From: Thermomicrobiales bacterium
Lineage (GTDB): Bacteria > Chloroflexota > Chloroflexia > Thermomicrobiales > UBA6265
DNA length: 64,000 nucleotides
Reading direction: 5' to 3'
NCBI GenBank assembly: GCA_019637585.1
Contig: JAHBVL010000004.1
Span: forward strand, 310,001-374,000
Shown here piece by piece: positions 1 to 8,400 of the stretch; the stretch's first letter is position 1; each line of letters starts with the position of its first letter. The notes beneath the pieces were generated by a model. The model had not been told where the DNA came from. It saw only the letters and a program-made list of their open reading frames with translations, and did no database searches. Both the position numbers and the translations under genes were made by a program.

Positions 1-2
1 TG

Positions 3-1223
3 AAGCGGCCGATGCCGACCTGGGGTGGCAACCTCGGCGAGATCGATTTCGACAACATCTACTACTACATCAAACCGGCCGAGAAACAGGGCAAGACCTG
101 GGACGAGGTGCCGGAGTACATCAAGAACACCTTCGAAAAGCTGGGCATCCCGGAAGCGGAGCGGAAGTTCCTGGCCGGTGTCGGCGCGCAGTACGAATCG
201 GAAGTGATCTACCACTCGCTGCGAGAGGATCTGGCCAAGCAGGGCGTGGTCTTCCTCGATATGGACGCCGCGGTCCGCGAGCATCCCGATCTGGTCAAGC
301 AGTATTTCGGCACGATCATTCCGGCCAATGACAACAAGTTCGCCGCGCTGAACAGTGCGGTCTGGTCGGGAGGTTCGTTCATCTACGTACCCGAGGGCGT
401 CAGGGTGGAGGTGCCGTTGCAGGCCTACTTCCGCATCAACGCCGAGAACATGGGGCAGTTTGAGCGGACGCTGATCATCTGCGCACCCGGCTCCTACGTG
501 CACTACGTCGAGGGCTGTACCGCTCCGACCTACAGCACCGACAGCCTTCACTCGGCGGTGGTCGAGATCATCGTCCAGGAAGGCGCCCGCTGCCGCTACA
601 CGACCATTCAGAACTGGTCGAAGAACGTCTACAACCTCGTCACCAAGCGAGCCGCTGCCTACAAGAACGCCACAATGGAGTGGGTCGACGGCAACCTCGG
701 CTCGAAGCTGACGATGAAGTACCCTGCCGTCTGGCTGATGGAAGAGGGCGCCCGTGGCGAGATCCTCTCCGTCGCCTTTGCCGGTGACGGGCAGCACCAG
801 GACGCCGGCGGCAAAGTGGTGCACGTCGCGCCGAACACCTCCTCACAGATCATCTCGAAGTCGATCTCCAAGGGCACCGGCCGGTCGTCCTATCGTGGAT
901 TGGTGAAGGTGCATAAGGGCGCCGAGGACGTGCGCAGCAATGTCGTCTGCGACGCGCTCCTGCTCGACGAAACGAGCCGCACCGACACCTACCCCTACAT
1001 GGAGATCGAGGAGGAGAAGGTCTCGATCGGTCACGAGGCGACCGTCTCGAAGGTGGCTGAGGAGCAGATCTTCTATCTGCAGAGTCGTGGCATCTCCGAG
1101 GAGGAGGCCATGAGCATGATCGTCAATGGCTTTATCGAGCCGATTGCCAAGGAGCTCCCGCTGGAGTATGCGGTTGAGCTCAACCGGCTCATTCAGCTCG
1201 AGATGGAAGGGTCGGTTGGTTAA
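3..1223 (+). CDS. sufB: Fe-S cluster assembly protein SufB (5' end outside window)
   Basis: SufB is the scaffold subunit of the cytosolic SufBCD complex, which builds [4Fe-4S] clusters. The visible 406 residues cover the family's central and C-terminal parts: the [15 protein letters not shown] segment, the beta-helix core and the C-terminal helical [14 protein letters not shown] motif shared with SufD. The frame is open to the window edge (K-R-P before MPTWGG) and full SufB proteins are about 470 residues, so the ATG at 12 is internal and roughly 60 N-terminal residues are missing. The stop overlaps the sufD start by one base. A sufC ATPase gene is not seen here and would be expected upstream. 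Confidence 0.96.
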   Translation, partial: KRPMPTWGGNLGEIDFDNIYYYIKPAEKQGKTWDEVPEYIKNTFEKLGIPEAERKFLAGVGAQYESEVIYHSLREDLAKQGVVFLDMDAAVREHPDLVKQYFGTIIPANDNKFAALNSAVWSGGSFIYVPEGVRVEVPLQAYFRINAENMGQFERTLIICAPGSYVHYVEGCTAPTYSTDSLHSAVVEIIVQEGARCRYTTIQNWSKNVYNLVTKRAAAYKNATMEWVDGNLGSKLTMKYPAVWLMEEGARGEILSVAFAGDGQHQDAGGKVVHVAPNTSSQIISKSISKGTGRSSYRGLVKVHKGAEDVRSNVVCDALLLDETSRTDTYPYMEIEEEKVSIGHEATVSKVAEEQIFYLQSRGISEEEAMSMIVNGFIEPIAKELPLEYAVELNRLIQLEMEGSVG

Positions 1224-2569
1224 TGGAAGCGACATTGACAGCAGCAGAAGCCGCCACTGGCTTCAGCCGGGAGAGCGTCGAGGCGCTCTCCGCGGCCAAG
1301 CAGGAACCGACTTGGGTGCGAGATGCTCGTCTGGCGGCGTGGGCGACCTACGAGTCACTGCCATTCCCACAGCGAACCGATGAGGAGTGGCGGCGGACCG
1401 ATATCCGTGGTCTCAAGCTCGACCGGCTCACGCCATTTGCCGGATTGAGCGGTGAGGCTCCCTCGCCCGAGTCGGTGCTGGCCGGTTTCCGTGACGGCGG
1501 CATCTCGGACGAGAGCGCCCGGGCCGGCGTCAACATCCAGTCTGATGCCAGCGCCATCCTGACCGACGTGCATGCAGACTTGGCCGGCCAGGGGGTGATC
1601 TTTACCGATCTGGGCACGGCTATGGCTGAGCATGGCGACCTGGTCCGGAAGTACTTCATGACTGAGGCCGTTCCGGCCAGCTTCGGCAAATTCGAAGCGC
1701 TGCATGCGGCGCTTTGGCAGAGTGGCTCGTTCCTCTACGTGCCGAAAGGTGTCAGCGTCGAGCTGCCGTTCCGGTCGTTTGCCGTGGCCAGCGCGCCGGA
1801 GTCCTCGATCTTCACCCACACGCTGGTTGTCCTGGAAGAGGGAGCGGAAGCGTTCGTCGTGGACGCGTTCGGTTCCGAGACTCAGGAGAACCAGGCGCTG
1901 GCCTCGACGATCGTCGAGCTCAATCTTGGCAAGGGGAGCCAGCTGCGCTATGTCCAGGTTCAGGACTGGGGCCGGCACGCCTGGAATTTCATGACCGAGC
2001 GAGCCATTCTTGGCAACGACGCCACGCTCAACTCGCTGCATGTGACGCTCGGCTCGAAGTTCACCAAGAACTCGATCGGGTCGCACCTGCGGGGGCAGAA
2101 CGCGCTGGCGGAGATGCTGGGCATCTTCTTCGCTGATGGCGATCAGTTTTTCGACAATCACACCTGGCAGCTGCACGAAGCGCCCTATGCGACTTCGGAT
2201 CTGGAATTCAAGGGTGCACTGAAAGACAACGCCCGTAGCGTCTACTCCGGTCTGATCAAGGTCGAGGAAGGCGCGCAGAAGACAGACGCCTACCAGCAGA
2301 ACCGCAACCTGGTGCTGAGCCGGACCGCGAGAGCGGACACCATTCCGAACCTCGAAATCCGGGCCAACGATGTCCGCTGTACGCACGGCGCCACCGTTTC
2401 GCAGGTCGTACCGGAGCACGTCTTCTATCTGCAGGCGAGAGGTATTCCGTACACCGAAGCTCAGAAGCTGATCGTGGAGGGATTCTTCCGCCCGGTCATC
2501 GACCGCATTCCGGTCGAAGAAATCCAGGGCTTCCTGGAAAGTGCCATCGCGCGCAAGGTCGGTATTTAA
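1223..2569 (+). CDS. sufD: Fe-S cluster assembly protein SufD
   Basis: SufD is the SufB paralogue that pairs with it and SufC in the scaffold complex and assists iron acquisition. The 448-residue product has the SufBD core (GVIFTDLGTAMAEHGDLV, then the beta-helix with FFADGDQFFDNHTWQLHE) and the C-terminal TEAQKLIVEGFFRPVI helix pair. Its ATG shares the last base of the sufB stop, which implies translational coupling. Length is normal for the family. It is followed by a 197-bp repeat-bearing gap before sufS. Confidence 0.96.
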   Translation: MEATLTAAEAATGFSRESVEALSAAKQEPTWVRDARLAAWATYESLPFPQRTDEEWRRTDIRGLKLDRLTPFAGLSGEAPSPESVLAGFRDGGISDESARAGVNIQSDASAILTDVHADLAGQGVIFTDLGTAMAEHGDLVRKYFMTEAVPASFGKFEALHAALWQSGSFLYVPKGVSVELPFRSFAVASAPESSIFTHTLVVLEEGAEAFVVDAFGSETQENQALASTIVELNLGKGSQLRYVQVQDWGRHAWNFMTERAILGNDATLNSLHVTLGSKFTKNSIGSHLRGQNALAEMLGIFFADGDQFFDNHTWQLHEAPYATSDLEFKGALKDNARSVYSGLIKVEEGAQKTDAYQQNRNLVLSRTARADTIPNLEIRANDVRCTHGATVSQVVPEHVFYLQARGIPYTEAQKLIVEGFFRPVIDRIPVEEIQGFLESAIARKVGI

Positions 2570-2766
2570 TCCCTCACCCCCGGCCCCTCTCCCGACCGCG
2601 GGAGAGGGGAGGGAGCCGATCGGTAGTTCGGGCACCTGTGGCCCGATGGTCGACAGGATGTAGCTGCAGACCCCTGTGTCTGCACCCTCTCCGAGGCAAG
2701 GGCGCAGTCCCGGAGGGACTTTGCACTGTTAGCCCGGGGTTTCAACCCCGGGCACGGAGAACAACC
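2570..2766. repeat. Intergenic cluster of three dispersed palindromic repeats between sufD and sufS
   Basis: The gap holds four short elements found elsewhere in the window. These are a CCCTCTCCC/GGGAGAGGG palindrome (about 2586-2608), a 'gtagttcgggcacctg' element (2623-2646, again at 24296-24319), a 'gtagctgcagacccctgtg' element (2660-2684, family repeated at 15334-15555), and a GCCCGGGG/CCCCGGGC hairpin (about 2732-2753). The sufS ribosome-binding site follows directly. Whether these act as an attenuator inside the suf operon cannot be read from the sequence. Confidence 0.75.
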
Positions 2767-4032
2767 ATGGTTCTATCAACACAAACGTCGGCAACAACAC
2801 TCGACGGCGCTGCGTTGCGGCGGGACTTCCCGATCCTCAACCAGCCGCAGCCTGAAGGACGACCACCGCTCGCCTTTCTCGACAGCGCCGCCAGCTCCCA
2901 GAAGCCGGAGCAGGTGATCCAGGCGATCGATACCTACTACCGGACCATCAACGCCAACATCCATCGCGGTGTCTATGAGCTCTCCGAAGCGGCTACTGCT
3001 GCCTACGAGGCGGCCCGCCAGACGATGGCCACCTTTCTCAACGCCCGGCAGGCGAGGGAATGCATCTTCGTTCGCAACACGACCGAGGCGATCAACCTCG
3101 CCGCCAACGCGTGGGGGCGTTCGAATCTGACCGCGAACGACCGGATCGTCCTGACGGTGATGGAGCATCACTCCAATCTCGTGCCGTGGCACATGCTGCG
3201 GGAGGAAATCGGGTTCTCCATCGATTACATCCCGTTGACCGACGACCACCAGCTCGACATGACGGTTTATGCCCAGCTTCTGGAACAGAAACCGAAACTG
3301 GTCGGTTTCGCTCATGTTTCGAATGCGATCGGCGCGCTCAATGATGTAGCCGCCATGACGCGGATGGCCCACGATGCCGGTGCGGCTGTGCTGGTCGATG
3401 CGGCTCAAAGCGTGCCGCACATGCCGGTCGACGTTCAGGCGCTCGATGTCGACTTCCTGGCTCTTTCGGGGCACAAGATGGTTGGCCCGATGGGATCGGG
3501 CGTTCTCTATGGAAAGCGGGAGCTGCTGGAGGCGATGCCCCCCTACATGGGTGGCGGCAGCATGATCCGCAAGGTCACCCTCGACGGAACGACCTTCGCC
3601 GATATTCCAGCCCGTTTCGAAGCGGGGACCCCGGCGGTCGCCGATCAGGTCGGGCTGGCCGCTGCGGCCGACTACCTGACCGCCGTGGGACTGGAGGCGA
3701 TTCGCGAGCACGAGCTCGAGCTGCTCGACTACGCGATGGAACAACTGCCTTCCGTGCCTCACCTGACCATGTATGGCCCGGAGGATCTCTCCAAGCGAAG
3801 CGGCGTGATCTCGTTCACCCTGGGTTCCATCCATCCCCACGATGTCGCGGCGATTCTCGATGGGGAAAACATCGCCGTGCGGGCTGGCCACCATTGTGCG
3901 CAACCATTGATGGCGGCGCTTGGTGTTGTGGCGACGACCCGGGCCAGCTTTTACATGTACAACACACGCGACGATGTCGACCGGCTCGTCGCTGGTCTGC
4001 ACAAGGCCAATGAGGTCTTCGGTCAGGTCTAG
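2767..4032 (+). CDS. sufS: Cysteine desulfurase SufS
   Basis: SufS is a PLP-dependent group II cysteine desulfurase that takes sulfur from cysteine and hands it to SufU. The 421-residue protein shows the PLP lysine in LSGHKMVGP and the persulfide cysteine in RAGHHCAQPLM. Both are typical of SufS, and so is the length. I place the start at ATG 2767, after GGAGA at 2756-2760; an upstream GTG in frame at 2638 would run through the repeats and add residues unlike the family. sufU starts 11 bp downstream, which supports the SufS-SufU pair. Confidence 0.95.
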   Translation: MVLSTQTSATTLDGAALRRDFPILNQPQPEGRPPLAFLDSAASSQKPEQVIQAIDTYYRTINANIHRGVYELSEAATAAYEAARQTMATFLNARQARECIFVRNTTEAINLAANAWGRSNLTANDRIVLTVMEHHSNLVPWHMLREEIGFSIDYIPLTDDHQLDMTVYAQLLEQKPKLVGFAHVSNAIGALNDVAAMTRMAHDAGAAVLVDAAQSVPHMPVDVQALDVDFLALSGHKMVGPMGSGVLYGKRELLEAMPPYMGGGSMIRKVTLDGTTFADIPARFEAGTPAVADQVGLAAAADYLTAVGLEAIREHELELLDYAMEQLPSVPHLTMYGPEDLSKRSGVISFTLGSIHPHDVAAILDGENIAVRAGHHCAQPLMAALGVVATTRASFYMYNTRDDVDRLVAGLHKANEVFGQV

Positions 4033-4043
4033 ATGGAACAGCA

Positions 4044-4436
4044 ATGGCAGAAAGCATCTACCGCGAACTGATTCTCGAACACAACAAGAACCCGCAGAAC
4101 CGAGGCACCCTCGATCCTGCCGACTACTCCTACCAGGACACCAATCCACTCTGTGGCGACGAAGTGCGCATCGATGTGCGGGTCGCCGACGACAAGATCT
4201 CGGAGATCGCTTTCAGTGGCCGTGGCTGCGCAATCAGCCAGGCGTCGGCTTCGATCCTGACCGAAATGGTCAAGGGGCAGCCGCTCGACGAGGTCAAGGC
4301 ACTGAGCAAGGAGGATCTGCTGGACGAGCTCGGCATCCCGCTCAGCCCGGCCCGGTTGAAATGTGCGTTGCTCAGTCTGAAGGTGCTCAAGGCGGGTATC
4401 TACGGCGTCAATGCCGCTGAGGATGTCTGGCAATGA
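4044..4436 (+). CDS. sufU: Sulfur-transfer protein SufU
   Basis: SufU is the zinc-dependent sulfurtransferase that accepts persulfide from SufS in Gram-positive-type Suf systems. The 130-residue protein has the U-type cysteines NPLCGD, SGRGCAIS and LKCALL and the 'ILEHNKNPQNRG' N-terminus. The GRGCAISQAS stretch with the SufU-type insertion separates it from classical IscU. Its stop overlaps the next gene's ATG (ATGA at 4433-4436), so it is co-transcribed with the Rieske gene. Confidence 0.94.
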   Translation: MAESIYRELILEHNKNPQNRGTLDPADYSYQDTNPLCGDEVRIDVRVADDKISEIAFSGRGCAISQASASILTEMVKGQPLDEVKALSKEDLLDELGIPLSPARLKCALLSLKVLKAGIYGVNAAEDVWQ

Positions 4437-4840
4437 TCCTCAAGCGACTGACCGGCCGTGGCGGTGATGACAATGCGCGGAGCCAGGCTCCCCAGCTCCC
4501 GCCAATCGACGAGATTCCCGAGGAGTACTTCCACACCGTCGCCAAAGCGACCGACATCGGGCCCGGCGAGATGAAGTACGTCGAGGCGGGCAAGAAGGAC
4601 GAACCGATCGTCCTGATGAACGTCGACGGGGAGTTCTACGCGCTCACCGACACCTGCACCCATGAGGAGGCCTCCCTCTCCGACGGCGAGATTATCGGCG
4701 ACGAGATCGAATGTCCCCTGCACGGCGGCGCGTTCGAAGTCAGAACCGGTCTTCCGGCCGCCTTCCCCGTGGTTGTCGCGGCAAAGGTCTATCCGGTGCG
4801 GGTCGTCGGCGATGACGTGCAGATCGCGGTGTTGCCGTAG
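4433..4840 (+). CDS. Rieske-type [2Fe-2S] ferredoxin
   Basis: A small soluble non-haem Rieske protein of 135 residues. The cluster ligands are visible as CTH (in DTCTHEEASL) and CPLHGGAFE, giving the Cys-X-His ... Cys-X2-His set that binds a [2Fe-2S] cluster. There is no oxygenase domain and no signal peptide, so it is probably a cytosolic electron carrier. Its overlap with sufU puts it at the end of the suf operon, where a redox partner for cluster assembly is a reasonable inference. A 7-bp tandem array starts 6 bp after the stop. Confidence 0.92.
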   Translation: MILKRLTGRGGDDNARSQAPQLPPIDEIPEEYFHTVAKATDIGPGEMKYVEAGKKDEPIVLMNVDGEFYALTDTCTHEEASLSDGEIIGDEIECPLHGGAFEVRTGLPAAFPVVVAAKVYPVRVVGDDVQIAVLP

Positions 4841-4846
4841 AGGATT

Positions 4847-5061
<215 letters not shown>

Positions 5062-6291
5062 CTAATCCTCCCTCCACCACGTAAACGTATCGATCGTGTC
5101 CTGCCACCATCGCAAACGCCGTCCTGTTTCGGGATCGACGACGTCGGTGGGGACGGCTGAGAGGTCGGTGACGAGCTGAGTCGACAGCGCGACGATTGCG
5201 CCGAGGAGGATCCAGCCGTCGGGGGCGATCAGATCGAGGGAGTTCTTTGCTACGGCGTTCAGCTCCTGGCGTTTCTGCGCCATTCCGGCCACCGAGATAG
5301 GCACCGGTTTGGCGTCGCCTTCATCGAGAGGGCGGAGGAAGGTCTGCAGGGCGAGGTGCACCTCGTCGAGGAGCTCCGCGAGCGGTTCGCCCAGGACACC
5401 CGGTTCGAGCCAGTTGGGACGGCCCGATCCGGCCCGCGCGGTCGATGTGGCGTCGGTCAGAGCGCGGGCGATGATGCGCGTCTGCAGCGCCGAATGCTCC
5501 AGAGCCTCGCCGATCCGCCGGTAGACGCTCAACACCTCCCGCTGATTCTTCCCCATCAGGTTGTAGGTCAGACTCTCGTCGGCATTCTGGAGTGCGGTGT
5601 CGACGGCATGGAGCGTCTCGGCCACTTCCCGGGCGGCATAGAGCGCCTGGAGGGAGGTAGGATGGTCGATGCCGCGTCGCAACCCCAGGCGCAAGTCGTC
5701 CAGAATCGCTTCGATGCCATGCCCGAGCTTGTCCAGTTCCTGCCGTGCTCGCGGGACGTGGTTGGGCGGCGCCACTGAGGCGTTGAGGAGGAGTCCGACG
5801 CCGGTGCCGATCAGCGTGTTGGCCAGATGGAGAATGGCGACGTTGTCCAGCTGGGTGCCGGCAGCTCCCAGCACGACCAGCAATGTCGAAACCGCCAGCT
5901 GCTGAACGCCGGATGCTTCCAGTCCGAGACGGCGTCCCGCATAAAAGGAGGCCACGATGATGATGCCGATGGCCACCGAACCTGGTCCGATCAGCTCGAA
6001 AACGATCCAGGCGAAGAGAATGCCGAAAAGGACGCCGAGAATGCGCTGCCAGGCGTCTTTCATGCTGCCGGCGATGGTCAGGTTGATGGAGAAGATGGCG
6101 GTCAATGGGGCGAGGATCGGATTCGGATTCCCGGGCAGAAAGCGAGCCAGCCAGTAGGCCAGCACGGCCGCCAGCGCGCTCTTGATCACTCGTTCGCCGA
6201 CACCCTTGCCCCGTAGCCAGTCGAACGCGGCGCGAAGTGGTCCGCGAGCGCCGGTTACGTAGGCGAGGAGATTGAGGATGCGATTCGACAT
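5062..6291 (-). CDS. FUSC/aromatic acid exporter-like membrane protein
   Basis: A 409-residue integral membrane protein. The N-terminal half carries about six hydrophobic segments (SALAAVLAYWLARFL, LAPLTAIFSINLTIAG, ILGVLFGILFAWIVF, VAIGIIIVASFYAG, QLAVSTLLVVLGAAG, LANTLIGTGVGLLLNAS). A long helical cytoplasmic half follows and one more hydrophobic stretch lies near the C-terminus. This matches the FUSC/ArAE families, which export aromatic or fusaric-acid-like compounds. The substrate here is unknown. It starts next to a nested inverted-repeat element and ends in the heptamer tract. Confidence 0.8.
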   Translation of the reverse strand: MSNRILNLLAYVTGARGPLRAAFDWLRGKGVGERVIKSALAAVLAYWLARFLPGNPNPILAPLTAIFSINLTIAGSMKDAWQRILGVLFGILFAWIVFELIGPGSVAIGIIIVASFYAGRRLGLEASGVQQLAVSTLLVVLGAAGTQLDNVAILHLANTLIGTGVGLLLNASVAPPNHVPRARQELDKLGHGIEAILDDLRLGLRRGIDHPTSLQALYAAREVAETLHAVDTALQNADESLTYNLMGKNQREVLSVYRRIGEALEHSALQTRIIARALTDATSTARAGSGRPNWLEPGVLGEPLAELLDEVHLALQTFLRPLDEGDAKPVPISVAGMAQKRQELNAVAKNSLDLIAPDGWILLGAIVALSTQLVTDLSAVPTDVVDPETGRRLRWWQDTIDTFTWWRED

Positions 6292-6313
6292 GGGCCGAAT
6301 TGTCGCTGATGCG

Positions 6314-6546
6314 GAGTGGGCAGCGGGCGGCAGGCAGCGGGCCGCACCGATACGGCGTGGGGGCCGGCCCTAACAGCTGTCGTCATCCTGAGCAACGCGA
6401 AGGAGCTCTTCGTCGTCTTCTGCCCCTACCGTCGCCTCCCTGGAGACTGCTGCGGCAGGAGATCCTTCGCTACGCTCAGGATGACGGTGCTTTTTCATGC
6501 CGCGCTGGCGTCGGTCTGCCTGCTGCCTGCCGCCCGCTGCCCACTC
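6314..6546. repeat. Nested inverted-repeat element (two sets of arms)
   Basis: Outer arms of 25 bp at 6314-6338 and 6522-6546 are perfect reverse complements and have a visible 7-bp rhythm (tgggcag, cgggcgg, caggcag). Inside lies a second inverted repeat, 6381-6408 against 6459-6486, matching at 24 of 28 positions with a 50-nt loop. The inner element belongs to the family at 54984-55084. The right outer arm runs into the amidohydrolase stop codon. No coding potential is credible within it. Confidence 0.85.
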
Positions 6547-7804
6547 AAAACTCCTGCGCGCGGACGTGGAAGGGGACGGGATACTCGGCGGCATCCTCTT
6601 CCCAGGTGACGAGGCCATTGCCATGCGGGTTGTAGACGACGTTGCCGTTGTAGACGGTCATCTCGCAGCGAAGGCGCTGGTTGCCGGTCAGGGTTGTTCG
6701 CTCGCAGTCAACGAAAGTGAAGCTTCCTTCATCCAGGGCAAAGATGGCGATGTCGGCCGGACCGCCAACGGTGAGGGTGCCGAGGTCCGGACGGCCCAGC
6801 TCGCGAGCCGGGGCGACGGTGGACATTTCGATCACCTGGGGCAACGGCACGCCGATGTTGAGGATCTTGTTCATGCAGGTCTGCATATCGATGACCACGC
6901 CGGCGACATTGCCCGTGTGCAGATCGGTCGAGATCGAATCGGGAATGAAGCCGTCGCGGATCGCCGGTACGGCGTGGCGATACCAGAACGAACCGGCGCC
7001 GTGGCCGAGATCGAAGATGACGCCCCGTTCGCGGGCTTCCCACATGTAGGGGAAGACCTTGCCATCTTCCTCGACCGACGGGAATTGCTGGGCGAAGACA
7101 TGGGTGTGAATGTCGCCGGGGCGCATCTTCTTCAGGATCAGGTCGGGATAGGACTGGGTTGGCAGATTGGGGAAGAAGTCGATCATCAACGGCATGTCGC
7201 AGAGATTGGCCGCTTCCAGGGCACGATCGACCGCGAGCCAGGCGGGATGGGCGTCGTCGAAATGGCGCTTGGCCCAGTAATGCGCCGTTTTGATGCCGAC
7301 CACAACGTCGGCATGAGCGGTGGCGGTGTTCGCGGCCAGAACGGAGTTCATTTCGGCCGCTTCGTGCTCCCATTCGCCCCCAAACCCGCCGCCACCCATC
7401 CCGGAGCCGACGATGTTGACATAGGAGAACACGCGAATCCGATTGGCCACGCGCGGGTTGTCGATCACCTCATGCCGGAAGTGGGGAAAGTCGATCCAGC
7501 CGCAGGTGCCGGCGTCGACGACGGTCGTCACCCCCGATTCGAGCGTGTTGACCAGCGGGTGGAGCGAGAGCTCCGACCGGATGTGACTGACGGCGACGTG
7601 GGCATGCATGTCGATGATGCCGGGCGTGACGATCAGTCCGGCCAGATCGATCGACCGGTCTCCCGGCTGGGCAGGAAGGTTCGCATCGACAGCGACGATT
7701 TTCCCGTCGCTGACGCGAACATCCAGCACGCCATCGCGCCCATTGGCCGGGTCGATCACCCGCCCATTGCGTAGAACCAGATCCCCGCTGATTGGTCGTA
7801 CCAC
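6545..7804 (-). CDS. Amidohydrolase/deacetylase family metal-dependent hydrolase
   Basis: A 419-residue amidohydrolase-superfamily enzyme. It has the GLIVTPGIIDMHAHV metal motif (HxH), a likely carboxylated lysine in VVGIKTAHYWAK, HTHVF and DLGHGAGSF histidines, the STDLHTGNV aspartate strand, and a C-terminal composite domain (GGPADIAIF). The fold hydrolyses cyclic amides, N-acyl groups or related bonds; the substrate is not evident. I prefer the GTG at 7804, preceded by AGGGGG with a 6-nt spacer, over the ATG at 7819, which lacks a ribosome-binding site. It diverges from the ArsR-hydrogenase operon. Confidence 0.85.
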   Translation of the reverse strand: MVRPISGDLVLRNGRVIDPANGRDGVLDVRVSDGKIVAVDANLPAQPGDRSIDLAGLIVTPGIIDMHAHVAVSHIRSELSLHPLVNTLESGVTTVVDAGTCGWIDFPHFRHEVIDNPRVANRIRVFSYVNIVGSGMGGGGFGGEWEHEAAEMNSVLAANTATAHADVVVGIKTAHYWAKRHFDDAHPAWLAVDRALEAANLCDMPLMIDFFPNLPTQSYPDLILKKMRPGDIHTHVFAQQFPSVEEDGKVFPYMWEARERGVIFDLGHGAGSFWYRHAVPAIRDGFIPDSISTDLHTGNVAGVVIDMQTCMNKILNIGVPLPQVIEMSTVAPARELGRPDLGTLTVGGPADIAIFALDEGSFTFVDCERTTLTGNQRLRCEMTVYNGNVVYNPHGNGLVTWEEDAAEYPVPFHVRAQEF

Positions 7805-7819
7805 GTGCTGCCCCCTCAT

Positions 7820-8032
7820 CGCGCCGATCGCCGCTCAACCGCGGCCCTTTTGGTGAATCGTCCCACCAGCGTGAATGTCTGGCAAGAGATCGGAAAATGG
7901 GAAATAGGAACTGGGAAATGGAAACAGTGGATAGTGGATGGCAAATCGACTGACTGTACGCTTCGGACTCCGGACTCCGGACCACGGACTACGTCTCCCT
8001 GACTGCCGATTGCTATTCTGTTACTATCCGCA
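7820..8032. other. Divergent intergenic region with degenerate 7-bp repeats
   Basis: The space between the amidohydrolase and arsR contains a degenerate heptamer-phased stretch at about 7891-7998 (ggaaaat, tggatag, tggatgg, then cggactc twice, cggacca, cggacta). The last 50 bp before arsR are more AT-rich and hold the likely promoter: a possible -35 TTGCTA at 8010-8015, with a poor -10 overlapping the operator candidate. Confidence 0.6.
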
Positions 8033-8046
8033 TAGATGCGCATATA
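8033..8046 (+). promoter_or_regulatory. Candidate ArsR operator upstream of the hydrogenase operon
   Basis: TAGATGCGCATATA is palindromic at 12 of 14 positions and ends 15 bp before the arsR start codon. Seventeen bases separate it from TTGCTA, so it would overlap the -10 region. ArsR/SmtB repressors commonly bind AT-flanked imperfect palindromes in their own promoters. Autoregulation of the whole operon is inferred from this position. Confidence 0.45.
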
Positions 8047-8061
8047 GCGAGATTCAAACAG

Positions 8062-8400
8062 ATGCTTCAGCAGTTCAAGGCAGATCTCTTTCGCTCGCTC
8101 GGTCATCCGGTTCGCATCCGGATTTTCGAGTTGCTGCGGACGAGCGCGACCGGCGAGCTGACGGTTTCCGAACTGCAGGAGCAACTGGGGATCGAGGCGT
8201 CGTCGGTCAGTCAGCAGCTGGCGCTGTTGCGGGCACGGGGGTTGGTGGTCGGCCGGAAGGAGAACACCCGGGTCTACTACCGCGTGGCCGATGAGCGGGT
8301 GTTCGAGCTTCTCGATGTCGCCCGCGCGATCTTCGAATCGCAGCTCAGCGCCATGCAGGAGATGGCCGAAGCCACGCCGGAGGGTGTCGCTCTGGCATGA
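8062..8400 (+). CDS. ArsR-family transcriptional regulator of the hydrogenase operon
   Basis: A 112-residue winged-helix regulator. The motif SLGHPVRIRIFELL, the recognition helix in SSVSQQLALLRARGLV and the wing GRKENTRVYYRV are characteristic of ArsR/SmtB proteins. No ELCVC-type metal-binding cysteines are present; the protein has no cysteine at all, so it may not sense metal through thiols. Its stop overlaps the start of the hyfB-like gene (ATGA at 8397), which binds its expression to that of the hydrogenase. The same arrangement is known in Mycobacterium tuberculosis, where Rv0081 heads a formate-hydrogenlyase-like locus. Confidence 0.92.
   Translation: MLQQFKADLFRSLGHPVRIRIFELLRTSATGELTVSELQEQLGIEASSVSQQLALLRARGLVVGRKENTRVYYRVADERVFELLDVARAIFESQLSAMQEMAEATPEGVALA

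Noticed and set aside
6497-7774. Long plus-strand open frame opposite the amidohydrolase
   Set aside because: It mirrors a clear amidohydrolase gene in codon shadow; no domain or ribosome-binding site supports it.
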